A stretch of 64,000 bases of DNA from Terfezia claveryi (Eukaryota; Ascomycota; Pezizomycetes; Pezizales; Pezizaceae). Below the pieces are notes generated by a model. It worked only from the letters and a program-made list of their open reading frames with translations, did no database searches and was not told the DNA's origin. Position numbers and translations under genes: made by a program. The stretch is taken from positions 710,300 to 774,299 of the forward strand of contig WHUX01000009.1 in assembly GCA_015179025.1 (NCBI GenBank). Direction: 5' to 3'. Of this stretch, positions 32,571 to 44,956 are shown piece by piece (the stretch's first letter is position 1; the number at the start of each line of letters is the position of its first letter).

Positions 32571-35500
32571 TCAGCTGACCAACTTCCACGGTGAATATCC
32601 TTTATACGTGTGTAAAGCCTTCCTTGGAAATAGTATTTGGATCCAATAGCAAATAAACTCGAACAATAGTGGTGCTTGCATAGATCTTCTGACGTTCACC
32701 GTTCTTTTTATAATCTTCCCCATTGACAATGGCTGTAAATGAGCCCCAAAATCGGAGATTGTACTTAGGCAAAAGCCAAAGATCTGTGTCATATATTCGT
32801 TCATATACTAATGCTATTTGAGTTATATCCTGTAAGTCTTGGGAGTCACGGGCTGTCTTTCTTTTTCCGACTTTTGCATAATTTTAAGGGCTGTCAGTGT
32901 AATCCACAAAGCATTTATGTCCATTTGCAGAAAATACTGGAGCTACAGGTTGCAGAGTGATGGTATGTTTGATTCGTAGACAAGCTTCCATAATTTGATT
33001 CATGGTATCAGTGATAGTGCTATAAACAGGGTGATCCTTGTACAAGCCATCAATTGTATAACGAAGCATTTGTGAGAGGTTAACAGCCTGGAGGAGCTGG
33101 AAGTCGTTCTCCTTAGAGTTGTTATGTGGTGCATGCTATTTAAAGTACTTGTGTTTCTGCTCCCCCATGAAGCAAGCCGAGTTCCGAGTAGTCCCATATG
33201 TCCGTATGTTTTCATGATAGTGTAATGGAATGTGCACATTTGGGACTTTCCATTTATTTTTGAGTTTGGCTGAGGATTGAAGGCCTTTCACAACCTATTG
33301 GAATGCAGTACGTGCCTGTAAAACAGTTTGAGTGACCATGGCTCTCTCTTCTGCTGTAATCTTTGGCTTAAATATTAAAGAAACAGCAAGTGCAAGTTTA
33401 TAGGCTACAAAAATAAAGTTATCATAAACTCGCTGGCGAGGAGTTTTATTAGGTGAGGGCGTTCCTGTCAGAAGTGAAGCTAAATCTCTTTCGACACTTG
33501 GTCGGAAGTGATCTCCTGGGAGTTTGAATAATCACATCAGTATGAAAGGGTTGAGACATGCAATACAGGCATTTTCACTAAAGTTCATAGAGCCTTTATG
33601 AGATATCGGATTTTGGGGGCGCCCCCATTGGTATGGAAGCTCAATTTTCTCCCAGGCCAGTCGATATGCGATTTCCCCAGTGGTTCCAAAAGCCTCAACA
33701 AGGCACCCTTGGAAGTATTTGCAAATGCGGCATTCCACATGCAATGAGTCATAGGGGGTTAACCTGAGTGGGTCCAGACATGGATGACACAAATCTATAA
33801 AGGGACCATCGGAATTAAGTCCAACCTTCTGCAAGAATTGGTCTCGACCAACCTTGGTTTTGATTTGAGTGACATCCTTCCTCAGTTGATACATAGGGAA
33901 GAGGTAGTACTCTTGAGCCTGTGTGTCAATCCCGAGGTTACTAAATTCGTCTTTTGATATGAGGTAGCCTCGGCAGCTATGGTCAGCTTTATGAGATTTG
34001 ATTCCGGCGAGTTTGTTTTGTTGTGGCATATCTCCATGATGTGCGATACAAAACATCCGTACAAATTTGGTGCCAGAACCATCCAACAGTCTAATAGTGA
34101 TGCCTTTGTCTATTCTTATACAGTCAAGCTGGAGAGCAGCTGATATGTCAGTTTCATTACTTCCAAAGGGACCTAATATTAGAACAAAGATGTTTTGAAT
34201 CTTCTCCCGCAAATGTAAAGGCAGATTAGATGGAGTAATATAGACTCCAGCTAGAGAATGATATGAGTTGTAGTATAGACCAAAGCCATCCAAAAAGGTG
34301 GTATATGGTAAAGAATAAAAGGACTGGTTAGCGGTTAGAAGTTCATTGCGTCCATAATGCAGTAATTCGAGTTCTGCTACTAATCGGTATCTTTTCTCCA
34401 CGGACCGAAGTCTATTCTGTGTGCTTGTGGCGGTTTCCATTATATACATAATGCATGCAACAAAGAATTTGGGAGAGATAATGCGTCGTATTAATGGGTC
34501 GGAGGGTTCTTCTTGTAATGGTGAAGAATCTTGGGGAAGTATTTGGTTGCAGGCCGAGAGACTATCATAATCTAGAAAGATTACAGATTCATGACGAATG
34601 ACATTATCCAGTAGGATAATCTCTTTCAAATGCTCCATAAGGGACACCTCTCGCTTATCCTGCTAGAATGTAGTCTTTGTATAGTGCTCGCATGTTGTGT
34701 TTTAAAGAATCTTTGCTCGCTGCTTTCGGAATATTTCTTTCCACTGTGGTGAGAGCTGTTTATACAAGAGTAGGGGATTAATGGCCAATGAGAGTTGGCC
34801 GGTTCCCTTTGATCATCTGTCATAGCCAACACCACAGACACGTCCCAGCATCTCATCATATTGGGGATATTCGGGGTTGGTATACTACACACAGTCTGAA
34901 GGTATGAAATGTATGCCATTTTGAAGTCATGCAAAATTACCGGAGGAGGTTTGTATGCTCTCTAACCATGCATCTGCATGCCAGTACTCTTGAAACTCAT
35001 CAACAAATTCGCCCAGGCCAGTATAGAGGTTTTTAGAAATTGTTGTATCTGAGAGCCAAATAGATACAATCTCTTTAATATCAAAGTAGTATGCATTGGC
35101 TGGGGTCTGCATTTGCGGAGGGAGCTGGTCAGTTTCCGGACGGAAGGTGTAAGCCTTTATGGTCTGTAACAGAAGAACCGACCTCATATACTTCTTGAGA
35201 GTTGACAGAGATCTCGGGAACTGCTTGATGACAGAAGGTTCTAACATAACATAATTGAAGAGATCTACTAGGGCGGAATATTGGCTTGTGCTTATGTCCA
35301 GCGAAGTCACGAATATGCCTAAAGTAACGATAAACGAGTTGACTTGTCCTGATCCCTTGGCCTCTTCTGCGATCTTTGATGTGTCGATGAATTTTGGATC
35401 CAAGTCCGTGTCCTCAGTAGTCACACCAAGCTTGGCGGTATAAGTAGGAGATGGGACTATGCTATCATTTGACGCTGGAGAATCGGGATTTGCTGTCGTT

Positions 35501-35742
35501 GAAGTTCCTGTCGTATCTGGGCCTGTCAATGGAGGGGTGTCATCTTCCTTCTCTTCTTCTTCTAGTGAATTACTAAAGATGTTTATTCGTGGAGTCCGAG
35601 AGTCTGAAGTGCTTAGATTGCTGACTGCCTCTTCCAACATCTCCTCAAACTCTTCTTCTATAGCTGAGGCAAGGTCTGTTCGAGGACAGAAGTCCACAAG
35701 ATGACTGTTAATAACCCCGAAAGAAGACGTATTCATATTCAA
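32571..35742 (-). pseudogene. tnp2-like (CACTA/EnSpm-type) transposase relative
   Basis: Starts at ATG 35742 (MNMNTSSFGVINSH), with an acidic N-terminus, then LPPQMQTPANAYYFDIKEI and GLGEFVDEFQEYWHADAWL, the pre-catalytic part of fungal tnp2-like proteins. After decay near 34930-34660 (several stops), a 371-codon open stretch (34647-33532) holds the core: TTFLDGFGLY, YHSLAGVYITPSNLPLHLR, FVLILGPFGSNETD, AHHGDMPQQNKLAGIKSHKA. Then CRICKYFQGC and, past a frameshift near 33530, HIPLHYHENIRTYGTTRNS, FMGEQKHKYFK and an LRYTIDGLY helix. I infer a DDE-type transposase with catalytic Asp in FLDGFG and in HGDMPQQ. Stops at several sites show it is inactive. It is the only transposase gene inside D, hence the candidate source of its mobility. 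Confidence 0.7.
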
Positions 35743-36255
35743 TTCATCGTAGGAAGCCTCCTGTAGGGTATGTTTATAAATGTTAGGTCCTGTAGCCCAA
35801 CGTCTGGGTCCTGTATGAAACTGGTGTTAGCTGAGATCAACTAAGAAGTAGTAATGAAGGATGTTCTCTCGGTGAGTTACCTACAAAGTGCTTCGCAGGA
35901 GGGATTGGTTGCAAAGTTCCTCTTTGTCGCATATTAGCCCACGATTATAGAAGTTGCAAGTTGTTCAAGTTTTGTATTAACTGTCAGAGTTATTGACTGT
36001 CAGAGTGGAAAATTGCTACTTACAATTGCTGTGCTCGAGAACTTATAGAACTTATAAACTTATAAGCTTAGCTTGGTCTGGTTCAGTCTGGCTAGCACTA
36101 GCCTCTCGTAAGTTCACTTAAGTGGTGAGCCTGTCTACACTTGCATTAGTGTTTTATAGGCAATCTAGCTAGATATGGATAGGCTAGACAAATAAAAAGA
36201 TTCTTAGGAGGGTGTTGTGCCAACTAGACTATAAAAAAATAAGAAATAAAAAAAA
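35743..36255. other. No gene seen upstream of the tnp2-like gene
   Basis: A/T-rich noncoding sequence, probably the promoter region of the tnp2-like gene; no certain TATA box could be assigned. Confidence 0.35.
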
Positions 36256-36330
36256 GTGTCGGGAATCGAACACACATCATTTTGTGAATTAAATGTGCAC
36301 ATAGCTGACATACTAACCACTAAGCTATGG
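36256..36330 (-). tRNA. tRNA-like Pol III unit (degenerate; tRNA pseudogene or SINE head)
   Basis: On the minus strand TAGCTTAGTGGTTAG resembles an A box and GTGTTCGATTCCC a B box, spaced as in a tRNA, and a T8 run follows immediately as a Pol III terminator. A possible anticodon stem is CATTT/AAATG around a loop with TTC. The acceptor stem does not pair, so this is not a functional tRNA as it stands. Confidence 0.4.
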
Positions 36331-36496
36331 AATAGGGATAACAAGTATTATTTACTATTAAAGCAATGTAACCTACATACAGCCTACATATTAATTCAAT
36401 AGATTTATACGGCGCTAAGAATCTGATATCAAAAAGTAATTGACAATAATACTGACCAAGTAAGAAGTAATCCACGAGTAGGAAAAAAGAACACTC

Positions 36497-36530
36497 TATC
36501 ACATACGTAACTCTTACTACATATGTGATA
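36497..36530. repeat. ACGT-type palindrome
   Basis: TATCACATACGTAA ... TACATATGTGATA, a single copy between the tRNA-like unit and gene X. The rest of 36331-36940 shows no gene. Confidence 0.65.
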
Positions 36531-36940
36531 CTTTGATACATGCAAGTGCGTAACACATGTACTTAATATATACTAAGTACCCGAGTGTTATATCTTATTC
36601 TACAGAGGCAAATGAGGTCATTCAGATAGTAAGCAGGATCTTCTGTGTGATCACTTATGCTAACAAGTACTTAGTAAGTACTTCAAACAATGGAGGATAT
36701 TCATTCTATTATTAAAAAGAAGTAAGTATAGAGGCTCAAAAGACATTTGCCTATTCGAGTAATTTTTTAACCGCCAAGCCTGATCTCCCAAACAAAACCA
36801 CAAGCCAAGAAAAAAATTGCAGATACATTAAACCCAACAGTATGAAAACACATTATAAAAGCCCAGCATAATAGCCAGTATCAAAACGTATAAATCCAGT
36901 ATGAAAGCCAGTATAAAAATGCATAAACCCAGTATGAAAA

Positions 36941-38005
36941 CACACCAGAGACGGTCCCGTCATTAAATTCAAGAACCCTCCATTCCACTTTCCCTAGACA
37001 AGAGAGCGGGGTGGATATTTTGGTACATCTGTTGATTGGATTCTGACTCAGGAACCCCGAAATCCTGATTAGGTTCTACTATAGGATTTGATAAAATTGC
37101 CCCGCTTGCCACCACAGCAAATCCTTCCAAAACATTATTCCCCTTCACCTTCTTCTTGAGTGCATTTCTCAGTTTAGAAACTAGCTTATCAGGGAGGAAA
37201 ACAATGTTGGTAAGTCAGATGTGTTCAAACTCTTTTTGGTGGCCAATGAGACAGATGCGTCGAAGATATTCCCCTCTAGAAATACCCTCCTCTCCAGCCA
37301 GAAATTTAGACATATAGGCATATGTCAATGACCACGAGAACAACGTCTCATAGAACCACTTGATATTTTCAATACCCATACAAGCCCTCAGGTCGACGAT
37401 ACATTGGATCTGTCTAAGCATCGCATACATAGTCTTGTATTTGTAGAAGCGGACATATGCCAAAGGAAGATCTAGCTTTGGTACATCCTTTAGCTCTGGA
37501 TGTTTTTCGACGAGCGCTAAAAGACATTCATCGACTACCTTTGCAAACTTCGCATGCCAGTTTTTCCGCCATTCGGTAACTTTTGAATATGCCTCATGAA
37601 ACCCATCGCTATTTTGGTCCACTCCCCCTGTCACATTAGTAGAACGGTCGATAAGCTCTACGATGTCCTAGTCCTTAATAAAGAAGTATCTGGCAAAGTG
37701 TTTTCAAGAGTTTCACATAAGGGAGTTAAAAACCTCACTTCCATTCTGGAAGACTCTTTCCAGTTTTGTATTGTCATACCGCCAGCGTTTCGGGCAATTG
37801 GATGGTTTACAACCCTTGTTCCTAACAGGGTAAAAGTGACAATCGACTATTTGCTGGAGTTGTTGTTCACTAATACCACAAGGGACCTGTATACAGATGA
37901 TGAGTATCCTATGAAATTGTTTATAGAGATGCAGACATCCTGCCAGGCAAGGATAAGAATTAAGTAAGTACTCACATTGAGACGAAAATAATTTAGCTCT
38001 TCTCC
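36941..38005 (-). pseudogene. Gene X, C-terminal part (unrecognised)
   Basis: Read on the minus strand from the E insertion: EELNYFRLN ..., then after stops and a frameshift, PVRNKGCKPSNCPKRWRYDN, then an open stretch at 37634-37215 (EWRKNWHAKFAKVVDECLLALVEKHPE, RFYKYKTMYAMLRQIQ, WFYETLFSWSLTYAYMSKF). A basic segment KLRNALKKKVKGNN follows. I do not recognise the fold. The N-terminal part is at 44957-45440; E removal restores the frame KGEELNYFRLN across TCTCC. It lies inside element D, so it is probably a second D gene rather than a host gene. Confidence 0.55.
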
Positions 38006-39056
38006 TGTTACGAACCCTCTTGAATCACGATCCTGACCCCGATCGATATCGCCGGCAACCCACACACTTGCCAAAGTATATCATGTGACTATGTTCTCGA
38101 CCCTGCCTCTCCTGGCTAGCCGACATCCGACCGCATACCGGAAGTCCTAGTCGCTCGCTTATGGATTCGACACTTGAGAGTCGGACCAAAACTGGCACGA
38201 CTCTCAAACTAGGAAATACCCTAGAAAACCTCGAACCCTATTTTGACCCAGACCTTATTTGAGAGTCGAACCAAAACTGGCACGACTCTCAGATTTAGGA
38301 AATACCCCGGAAACCCTCGAACCCTATTTTGACCCAAACCTTATTTGAGAGTCGGACCAAAACTGGCACGACTCTCAGATTTAGGAAATTCCCCGGAAAC
38401 CCTCGAACCCTATTTTGACCCAGACCTTATTTGAGAGTCGAACCAAAACTGGCATTACTCTCAAATTGGGAACAACCTGCTCTCGCTCAAAACTCTTTCT
38501 TTAGCTTATCAGAAATTTCACCTTCGCTTATGTACAATTCTTCAGGTCTTCTGTTCGCACCAGCGTTATCCGTTATTGCCAGACGCCTCGTTCCCGACGA
38601 TCTCACAGGATCCGTGTATCCGTGAGCTGGCTTTCGTGTTCATCTTCCGTTATGCTTTGTCTAGACCGTTGTGTTAGCCAAAAGGTGTTGTTCGAGATGG
38701 AGACAGGATCTCTATAAAAGAAGCCTGTTCTTGCCGTATGTATTCTGTTTCTTTCTTCCCCACGCAACAACTTGTCTACCTTCCTGTACCTAGTTGTTAT
38801 ACGAATATATCTGCACCACTGTTCTTGAGAGTAGCTCAGACTACCTCGCCTTCTCGACCTTGACCTCGATACCTCGCTCGACTTTGGTTTCGCCCGAAGT
38901 CCCTAGACACCTGATCACACATGTAGAGCTCCCTATGTGTGCGATACCTCGACACTCGCGTCCATCACCTGCGATCGCAGGTGATACCCCGAACCAGAAT
39001 AAGTCGTTGTTTACCGCGTCGACGCGGGAATTACCTTCCAACCTCCGTCTATAATA
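38006..39056 (+). repeat. 5' LTR of E
   Basis: 1051 bp. TATA box CTATAAAAG at about 38712. It holds four 85-bp repeats (38176-38517), the palindrome 38913-38946 (GATCACACATGTAG...CTATGTGTGCGAT) and a perfect 22-bp palindrome at 38964-38985 (ATCACCTGCGA / TCGCAGGTGAT), both downstream of the TATA box and so probably in the RNA leader. Confidence 0.92.
38176..38517 (+). repeat. 85-bp tandem repeats in the E 5' LTR
   Basis: Four units at 38176, 38261, 38347 and 38433, each opening with a 30-bp hairpin GAGAGTCG...CGACTCTC. The 3' LTR has two units (44247, 44333). Confidence 0.9.
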
Positions 39057-39094
39057 TTTTGTTGTGTCGTATATAGTCTCTGCTACAAATAAAT

Positions 39095-40279
39095 ATGTCC
39101 GAAGCACGTATGGAGGCCTCCGACTCCGCTCCACCTTCTGAAATTGCTATGTGGCGCACCTTGGTCGCTGCCCTCCGAACTGACAATACCCCTCCTTCTG
39201 CTCTACTATATATTCCTGCAGGAACTCCCGCCTCGTTTTTCACCGCCATTCATACAGCCCATGGTGCCAGCATACAGTCAGCACGCGGAGTACCATCAAC
39301 TTTCGCTCAACCACTCACAGGCACTTCTACCTCAACTGAGTCACTCTGGATCTATTATAACCGCGGATATCAATATGGCTTAACCCTCCCAAGCCTCCTC
39401 CATGACCGCGCTTCAGCGCCTACCTCCACTCGTGCCCCTAAAGTCCATGAGCCTGAGAATTTTGATGGCACTCGATCAAAATTCACTCGATTTCTCACCA
39501 AGCTTTCTTTGGTGTTCTCCTCCGATCCCTCTCGATATACTAGTGAAGCAGCCAAAATTGCCTATGCTGCTTCCTACCTCTTTGGATCTGCTGCCGATTG
39601 GTTTGAGCCCCACCTCAACAAAACAAGTGGGACCATTGATTTCCCTACTTATGAAGCCTTCGCTAAGGCATTGAAAAATGCCTACGATGATCCCGATGCT
39701 CGTGCCACTGCAGAACGCAAATTACTTAATCTCCGCCAAGGAGACCGCAATTGTTCCTCTTACCATGCTGAGTTTGCAACTCACGCGACAATTTTAGCCT
39801 ACGATGATAGGACTAAAATATCCTTCTTTTCCAACGGGGCTAATACCGGGCTCAAAACAGCCCTTTCTTATCAAGCCTCTCCCCCAGAATCTTTCGACGA
39901 ATTTGTCCAGCTTTGTATTAAGCTGGACAACCGCGCTAAACTCCTACGCACCCAACACCCTCTTAGAGCCTCCAGCTCCAACCAATCCACGACCCCTACC
40001 CGTTCACCAGCCCCTTCTACTTCGGTTGGTACCGCCGCTGGACTCATGGACCTTTCGACCACAACGAAAAAGCGTGGACCCTTAACCCCCGAAATCCGCA
40101 AACACCGCAGAGACAATAACCTGTGTATGTATTGTGGAGGATCTGGTCATTGGGCGACAGTCTGCCCGGTCTCAGCCAAAAATAAAAAGTTGGCTGTAGC
40201 CGGTACTACCCCCACTACCTCTCCCGATACCACCACCGATAATCTCTTTGAGTTGTCAAAAAAGGAACGTACTCTTTGA
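39095..40279 (+). CDS. E gag
   Basis: An intact 394-residue gag. The ATG at 39095 is only 38 bp after the LTR, with no earlier start in frame. A capsid-like region spans about residues 115-275 (EPENFDGTRSKFTRFLTKL, YAASYLFGSAADWFEPHL, ERKLLNLRQGDRNCSSYH). A Ser/Thr/Pro linker follows, then a zinc knuckle CMYCGGSGHWATVC at about residues 344-357. It binds and packages element RNA in cytoplasmic particles. The stop TGA at 40277-40279 overlaps the pol frame by four bases (-1), so pol is made by frameshifting or a similar bypass (inference). Confidence 0.92.
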   Translation: MSEARMEASDSAPPSEIAMWRTLVAALRTDNTPPSALLYIPAGTPASFFTAIHTAHGASIQSARGVPSTFAQPLTGTSTSTESLWIYYNRGYQYGLTLPSLLHDRASAPTSTRAPKVHEPENFDGTRSKFTRFLTKLSLVFSSDPSRYTSEAAKIAYAASYLFGSAADWFEPHLNKTSGTIDFPTYEAFAKALKNAYDDPDARATAERKLLNLRQGDRNCSSYHAEFATHATILAYDDRTKISFFSNGANTGLKTALSYQASPPESFDEFVQLCIKLDNRAKLLRTQHPLRASSSNQSTTPTRSPAPSTSVGTAAGLMDLSTTTKKRGPLTPEIRKHRRDNNLCMYCGGSGHWATVCPVSAKNKKLAVAGTTPTTSPDTTTDNLFELSKKERTL

Positions 40280-43200
40280 TCAATGATGGCCGATCAGAGA
40301 GTGCCAGGATGCAACCTGGCGCCATCAATCCTGTCCATGACCCTGTCCATGTGTTTAATTCATTTTCTGTTTTGAAGGAAGTCCACTTAGAAGGTACTGG
40401 TTATATATTACCTTTGGTTTCTCGTAAGTCCCGTCAACGACTAGCTCGTCGACGGCGCCTTGCGAATGCATTGCGAATTTCTAGAATTGCGGTGCTTTCT
40501 GCTGATTGTCATGATTTGGGGTCTGAAGACCCACTTGCTTTGCCGTGTATAGTCAATGAAGAGCTTTCTGCCACGTGCATGGTAGACTCGGGAGCTAGCT
40601 CCCAGTTTATCGATATTGACTATGCCATGAACATGAACTTGCCATTGGACGTGAAAAACAAGCCGGAAGATCTCGTACTTGCTGATGGCAAACCTTCACC
40701 TATCGGAAAAATCACACACACTTGCACCTTGAAACTCTCTATCGACCAACATCAAGAAACCCTCACATTCCATGTTACCAAGTTAGCTGGGTGGGACTTG
40801 ATTGTGGGAAAAACATGGCTTAGGCGACACAACCCAACGATTGACTGGTCAGTTAATACCATCGCCTTCGCCTCCGGATTTTGCCATGCCCATTGCCAAC
40901 TAACCCGCCCTCCGAAAACACCTCCCGCGACTAACCCACTTCGGATATCAATTATTTCCAGAGCAGCTTTTCGGGTTGCTATCAAGGACCTGGATGCTCG
41001 CCTCTGTATTGCAGCAATATATGCCTCCGTTGACAAGGATGAGTCCGTTGAACCTGCTGCTAAATTGGTTCCTTCTGAATATCATGATTATCTTGCTCTC
41101 TTTTCAGAAAAAGAAGCTCGAATACTACCCCCACATCGATACGTTGACCATGCTATCCCTTTGCAAGAAGGAGCCAAACCTCCTTTTGGCCGCATGTACT
41201 CTATGTCTGACTCAGAACTCAAGGAAGTACGCAAATGGATCGACGAGAATTTATCCAAATCCTTCATACGAGCCAGTTCTTCTTCTGCAGCCTCTCCGGT
41301 CCTATTTGTCAAAAAAAAAGATGGTTCCTTACGTCTATGTGTCGACTACCATGCTCTAAATGATATCACAATTAAGGATAGAAACCCGCTACCTCGCATC
41401 GAAGAAACCCTGAACCAGATTCGAGGATGCAAATACTTTACACGCCTCGATTTACGTGCATGCTTCCACCAAATCCGAATTAAAGAAGGTGATGAGTGGA
41501 AAACTGCCTTCCGCACTCGGTACGGACTTTTTGAATTTCTAGTTATGCCCTTTGGGTTGACTAATGCCCCTGCTACCGCTCAACGATTCATGAATGATAC
41601 CCTCCGTGAATACCTCGATATCTTCTGTGTATGCTACATCGATGACATTTTGATTTACTCAAGGAATCTAAAAGAACATAAGGAACAGGTGCGAAAGGTT
41701 CTCCAAAAACTCAAGGAATCTGGGTTATTTATAAAACCAGAGAAATGCGAATTCTCGGTTGAGAAAACCTCATTCTTGGGATTTATAATCTCTGAGTATG
41801 GCTTGGAAATGGACCCCGAGAAGGTTAATGCAGTTCTTAATTGGAGACCCCTCGTTCTGTTAAGGATATCTAGTGTTTTCTTGGATTTGCCAATTTTTAC
41901 CGCAGGTTTATCAATAAGTATTCTGCTTTTTGCTAACCTCTTTTTAACTTGCTTCGAAAAGATGTTCCTTTTGTTTGGAATTCTTCATGTGAAGAGGTTT
42001 TTAAACTTCTCAAGGAAACCTTCACCTCCGCACCCATCCTCTGCCATTTCGACCCTGAGCTCGAGACCTTGGTCGAAACGGACGCCTTAGATTATGTCAC
42101 CTCTGGAATCCTGTCACAGAAACACCTAAAAGATGGGAAATTTGTTCTGCACCCAGTTGCATTTATTTCGGAAAAAATGTCACCCGCTGAATGCAATTAT
42201 GGCATTGGAGATAAGGAATTGCTAGCAATCATTCTGGCTCTTGAAAAATGGCACATCTACTTACACCAGCTCCCACGACCATTCACTATCCTCACCGACC
42301 ATCACAACCTACAGAGCTTTACCTCCAAAGCCTTGCTTTCACGCCGACAAGCTCGTTGGGCGCAGGAAATAGCCCAATATAACTTCAAGATTGTCTTCAG
42401 ACCCGGCACCCAGAACACCAAAGCCGATGCACTCACCAGGAGATCTGGAGACCTCCCTGAGGAAGGGGATGGTCGTGCTCGCCCAACACAGGCCCTAATA
42501 CCCGCAGAGAAATTTTCGCTTTCTGCAGCCTCAATCGTTAACAATGAAGACATTCTTGCCGCCCTCAAGACTGACAAGCTCGCTCTCGAGATTATGCACG
42601 CCCTCAAGAACGGCACCAGAAAACACCCGATAATCCCTTTGGCTGAATGTCAGCTCTCGGAGGGACTTATACTCGTTAATGGTCTAGTTTATGTTCCTGA
42701 CTCCCCGGAAAGACACCTCCGCATTCTCCGTACCTACCACGACCACCCAGCTGCGGGACACCCCGGTCAAGCAGCCACCTATGAATTGGTATCACGAGAC
42801 TACTGGTGGCCAAAGATGTGCCAGACCATAGCTCGATACCTTCGAAATTGTGATACCTGCACCCGGATTAAACCAGCTCGCCATGCCCCCTATGGATTGT
42901 TAAAACCACTTCAAGTTCCATTTCGGAAGTGGTCATCTGTCTCCTTGAACCTTGTTACTGGCCTTCCCGTCTCAAATGGATTCGATGCCTTATTGGTTGT
43001 AGTTGACCGATTGTTAAAAATGGCACACTATATACCTACCAACATGGACGCCAATTCCAAGCAGATTGCTAAGCTCTTCTTTGATAATGTCTTTCGCCTA
43101 CACGGAATTCCCGATTCGATCGTCTCAGACCGTGGCACTCAATTCATATCCGAATTCACTCGCTCCTTGACCTCCCTCGTTGGGATTCAACAGAAGGTTT

Positions 43201-44011
43201 CAACAGCCTTCCACCCCCAGACTGATGGACAAACGGAACGAATCAATGCCATCGTAGAACAATACTTGCGGGCTTACTGTAATTATCAACAAGACAACTG
43301 GTCCGAACTACTCACCATGGCCGAGTTTTCCTACAACAATACCTTATCCTCGACCCTAGGTATCACCCCCTTTCAGGCTATGTACGGTGAAAATCCCAAA
43401 TACCAGATCACTACGAACCCCGCCGCCAAGCTACCCGCCCTCCAAGTGATCAAAGAATACGCGGACCACCTTGCTGAGCTGGACGCCCATCTTCGATCAG
43501 AAATGATCTGGGCACAAGCTACCTACTCCGAACAAGCTAATAAATCTCGGATTCCGGCCTCTAAGTTCGAAATAGGGGATCAAGTGTGGTTACTTCGTCG
43601 ACATGTTAAAACAACTCGCCCATCGACAAAACTTGACTTCAAGAAGTTGGGAAAATTCCGGATAATCCAGAAGGTCTCCTCCATGCCTATAAACTCGACC
43701 TCCCCGCATCTATGAAAATCCATCCCGTTTTTCATGTCTCACTCCTCGAACCTGCCTCCACGGACCCCCTTCCGGGTCAAATCCAGCCTCCCCCACCACC
43801 TGTAATCATTGAGGATGAACCCGAATGGGAAGTGGACGAAATCGTCGACTCTCGTTTCCGCGGTCACACACTAGAATACCTTGCCCGTTGGGTAGGCTAT
43901 GACGAGCTTACCTGGGAACCTGCCGATATGTTTTCGAATGCGCCTAGTGTTGTGAAAAAATTCCACACTGCATACCCCTCGAAACTACGTCCTCGCACTC
44001 TACCTAAATGA
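40276..44011 (+). pseudogene. E pol (protease, RT, RNase H, integrase, chromodomain)
   Basis: Protease: CMVDSGASSQF at about 40580, intact [66 protein letters not shown] (about 41635). A one-base loss in a C run near 41850 shifts the frame before FLGFANFYR. RNase H: ETDALDYVTSGILSQ, IGDKELLAIILALEKW. Integrase: HPAAGHPGQ, YLRNCDTC zinc site; the core reads SLNLVTGLP where relatives have Asp-Leu/Phe-Val-Thr, so the first catalytic Asp is Asn; SDRGTQF and TDGQTERIN keep the others. A second one-base shift at about 43685 precedes the chromodomain (EWEVDEIVDSRFRG, YLARWVGYDELTW), ending at 44011. Confidence 0.92.
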
Positions 44012-44076
44012 GTGGAATTTGAACTTGGTATCCTGCCTTGGATTCGCAGGAGCTCATCCTTGGAAGAAGGAGCTAC

Positions 44077-44956
44077 TGTTACGAACTCTCTCGAATCACG
44101 ATCCTGACCCCGATCGATATTGCTGGCAACCCACGCACTTGCCAAAGTATATCATGTGACTATGTTCTCGACCCTGCCTCTCCTGGCTAGCCGACATCCG
44201 ACCACATCCCGGAAGTCCTAGTCGCTCGCTTATGGATTCGACACTTGAGAGTCGGACCAAAACTGGCACGACTCTCAGATTTAGGAAATTCCCCGGAAAC
44301 TCTCGAACCCTATTTTGACCCAGACCTTATTTGAGAGTCGAACCAAAACTGGCACGACTCTCAAATTGGGGAAAACCTGCTCTCGCTCAAAACTCTTTCT
44401 TTAGCTAGTCAGAAATTTCACCTTCGCTTATGTACAATTCTTCAGGTCTTCTGTTAGCACCAGCGTTATCCGTTATTGCCAGACGCCTCGTTCTCGACGA
44501 TCTCACAGGATCCGTGTATCCATGAGCTGGCTTGCGTGTTCATCTTCCGTTATACTTTGTCTAGACCGTTGTGTTAGCCAAAAGGTATTGTTCGAGATGG
44601 AGACAGGATCTCTATAAAAGAAGCCTGTTCTTGCCGTCTGTATTCTGTTTCTTTCTTCCCCACGCAACAACTTGTCTACCTTCCTGTACCTAGTTGTTAT
44701 ATGAATATATCTGCACCACTGTTCTTGAGAGTAGCTCAGACTACCTCGCCTTCTCGACCTTGACCTCGATACCTCGCTCGACTTTGGTTTCGCCCGAAGT
44801 CCCTAGACACCTGATCACACACGTAGAGCTCCCTACGTGTGCGATACCTCGACACTCGCGTCCATCACCTGTGATCGCAGGTGATACCCCGAACTAGAAT
44901 AAGTCGTTGTTTACCGCGTCGACGCGGGAATTACCTTCCAACCTCCGTCCATAACA
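44077..44956 (+). repeat. 3' LTR of E
   Basis: 880 bp; it matches the 5' LTR except for a few substitutions and two fewer 85-bp units. The ACGTAG palindrome is at 44813-44846 and the 22-bp palindrome (one mismatch) at 44864-44885. Confidence 0.92.

Larger units (their letters stand above)
38006..44956 (+). mobile_element. E: Ty3/gypsy chromovirus inserted in gene X
   Basis: LTRs at 38006-39056 and 44077-44956 begin TGTTACGAAC and end ATAACA (ATAATA in the 5' copy). TCTCC is duplicated at 38001-38005 and 44957-44961. gag is intact and pol has two one-base frameshifts, so it is the youngest retroelement here by inactivation. GAAGAAGGAGC before the 3' LTR is the polypurine tract. No standard TGG primer site follows the 5' LTR. 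Confidence 0.94.

Noticed and set aside
34626..34934. 102-codon ORF at 34934-34626
   Set aside because: It is a shadow; the true tnp2-like frame runs in another phase with stops (GRVCGVGYDR, YKQLSPQWKEIF).
37940..37975. A 36-bp GTGAGT..CAG intron in gene X
   Set aside because: Too short for a typical fungal intron, and the frame stays open without splicing.
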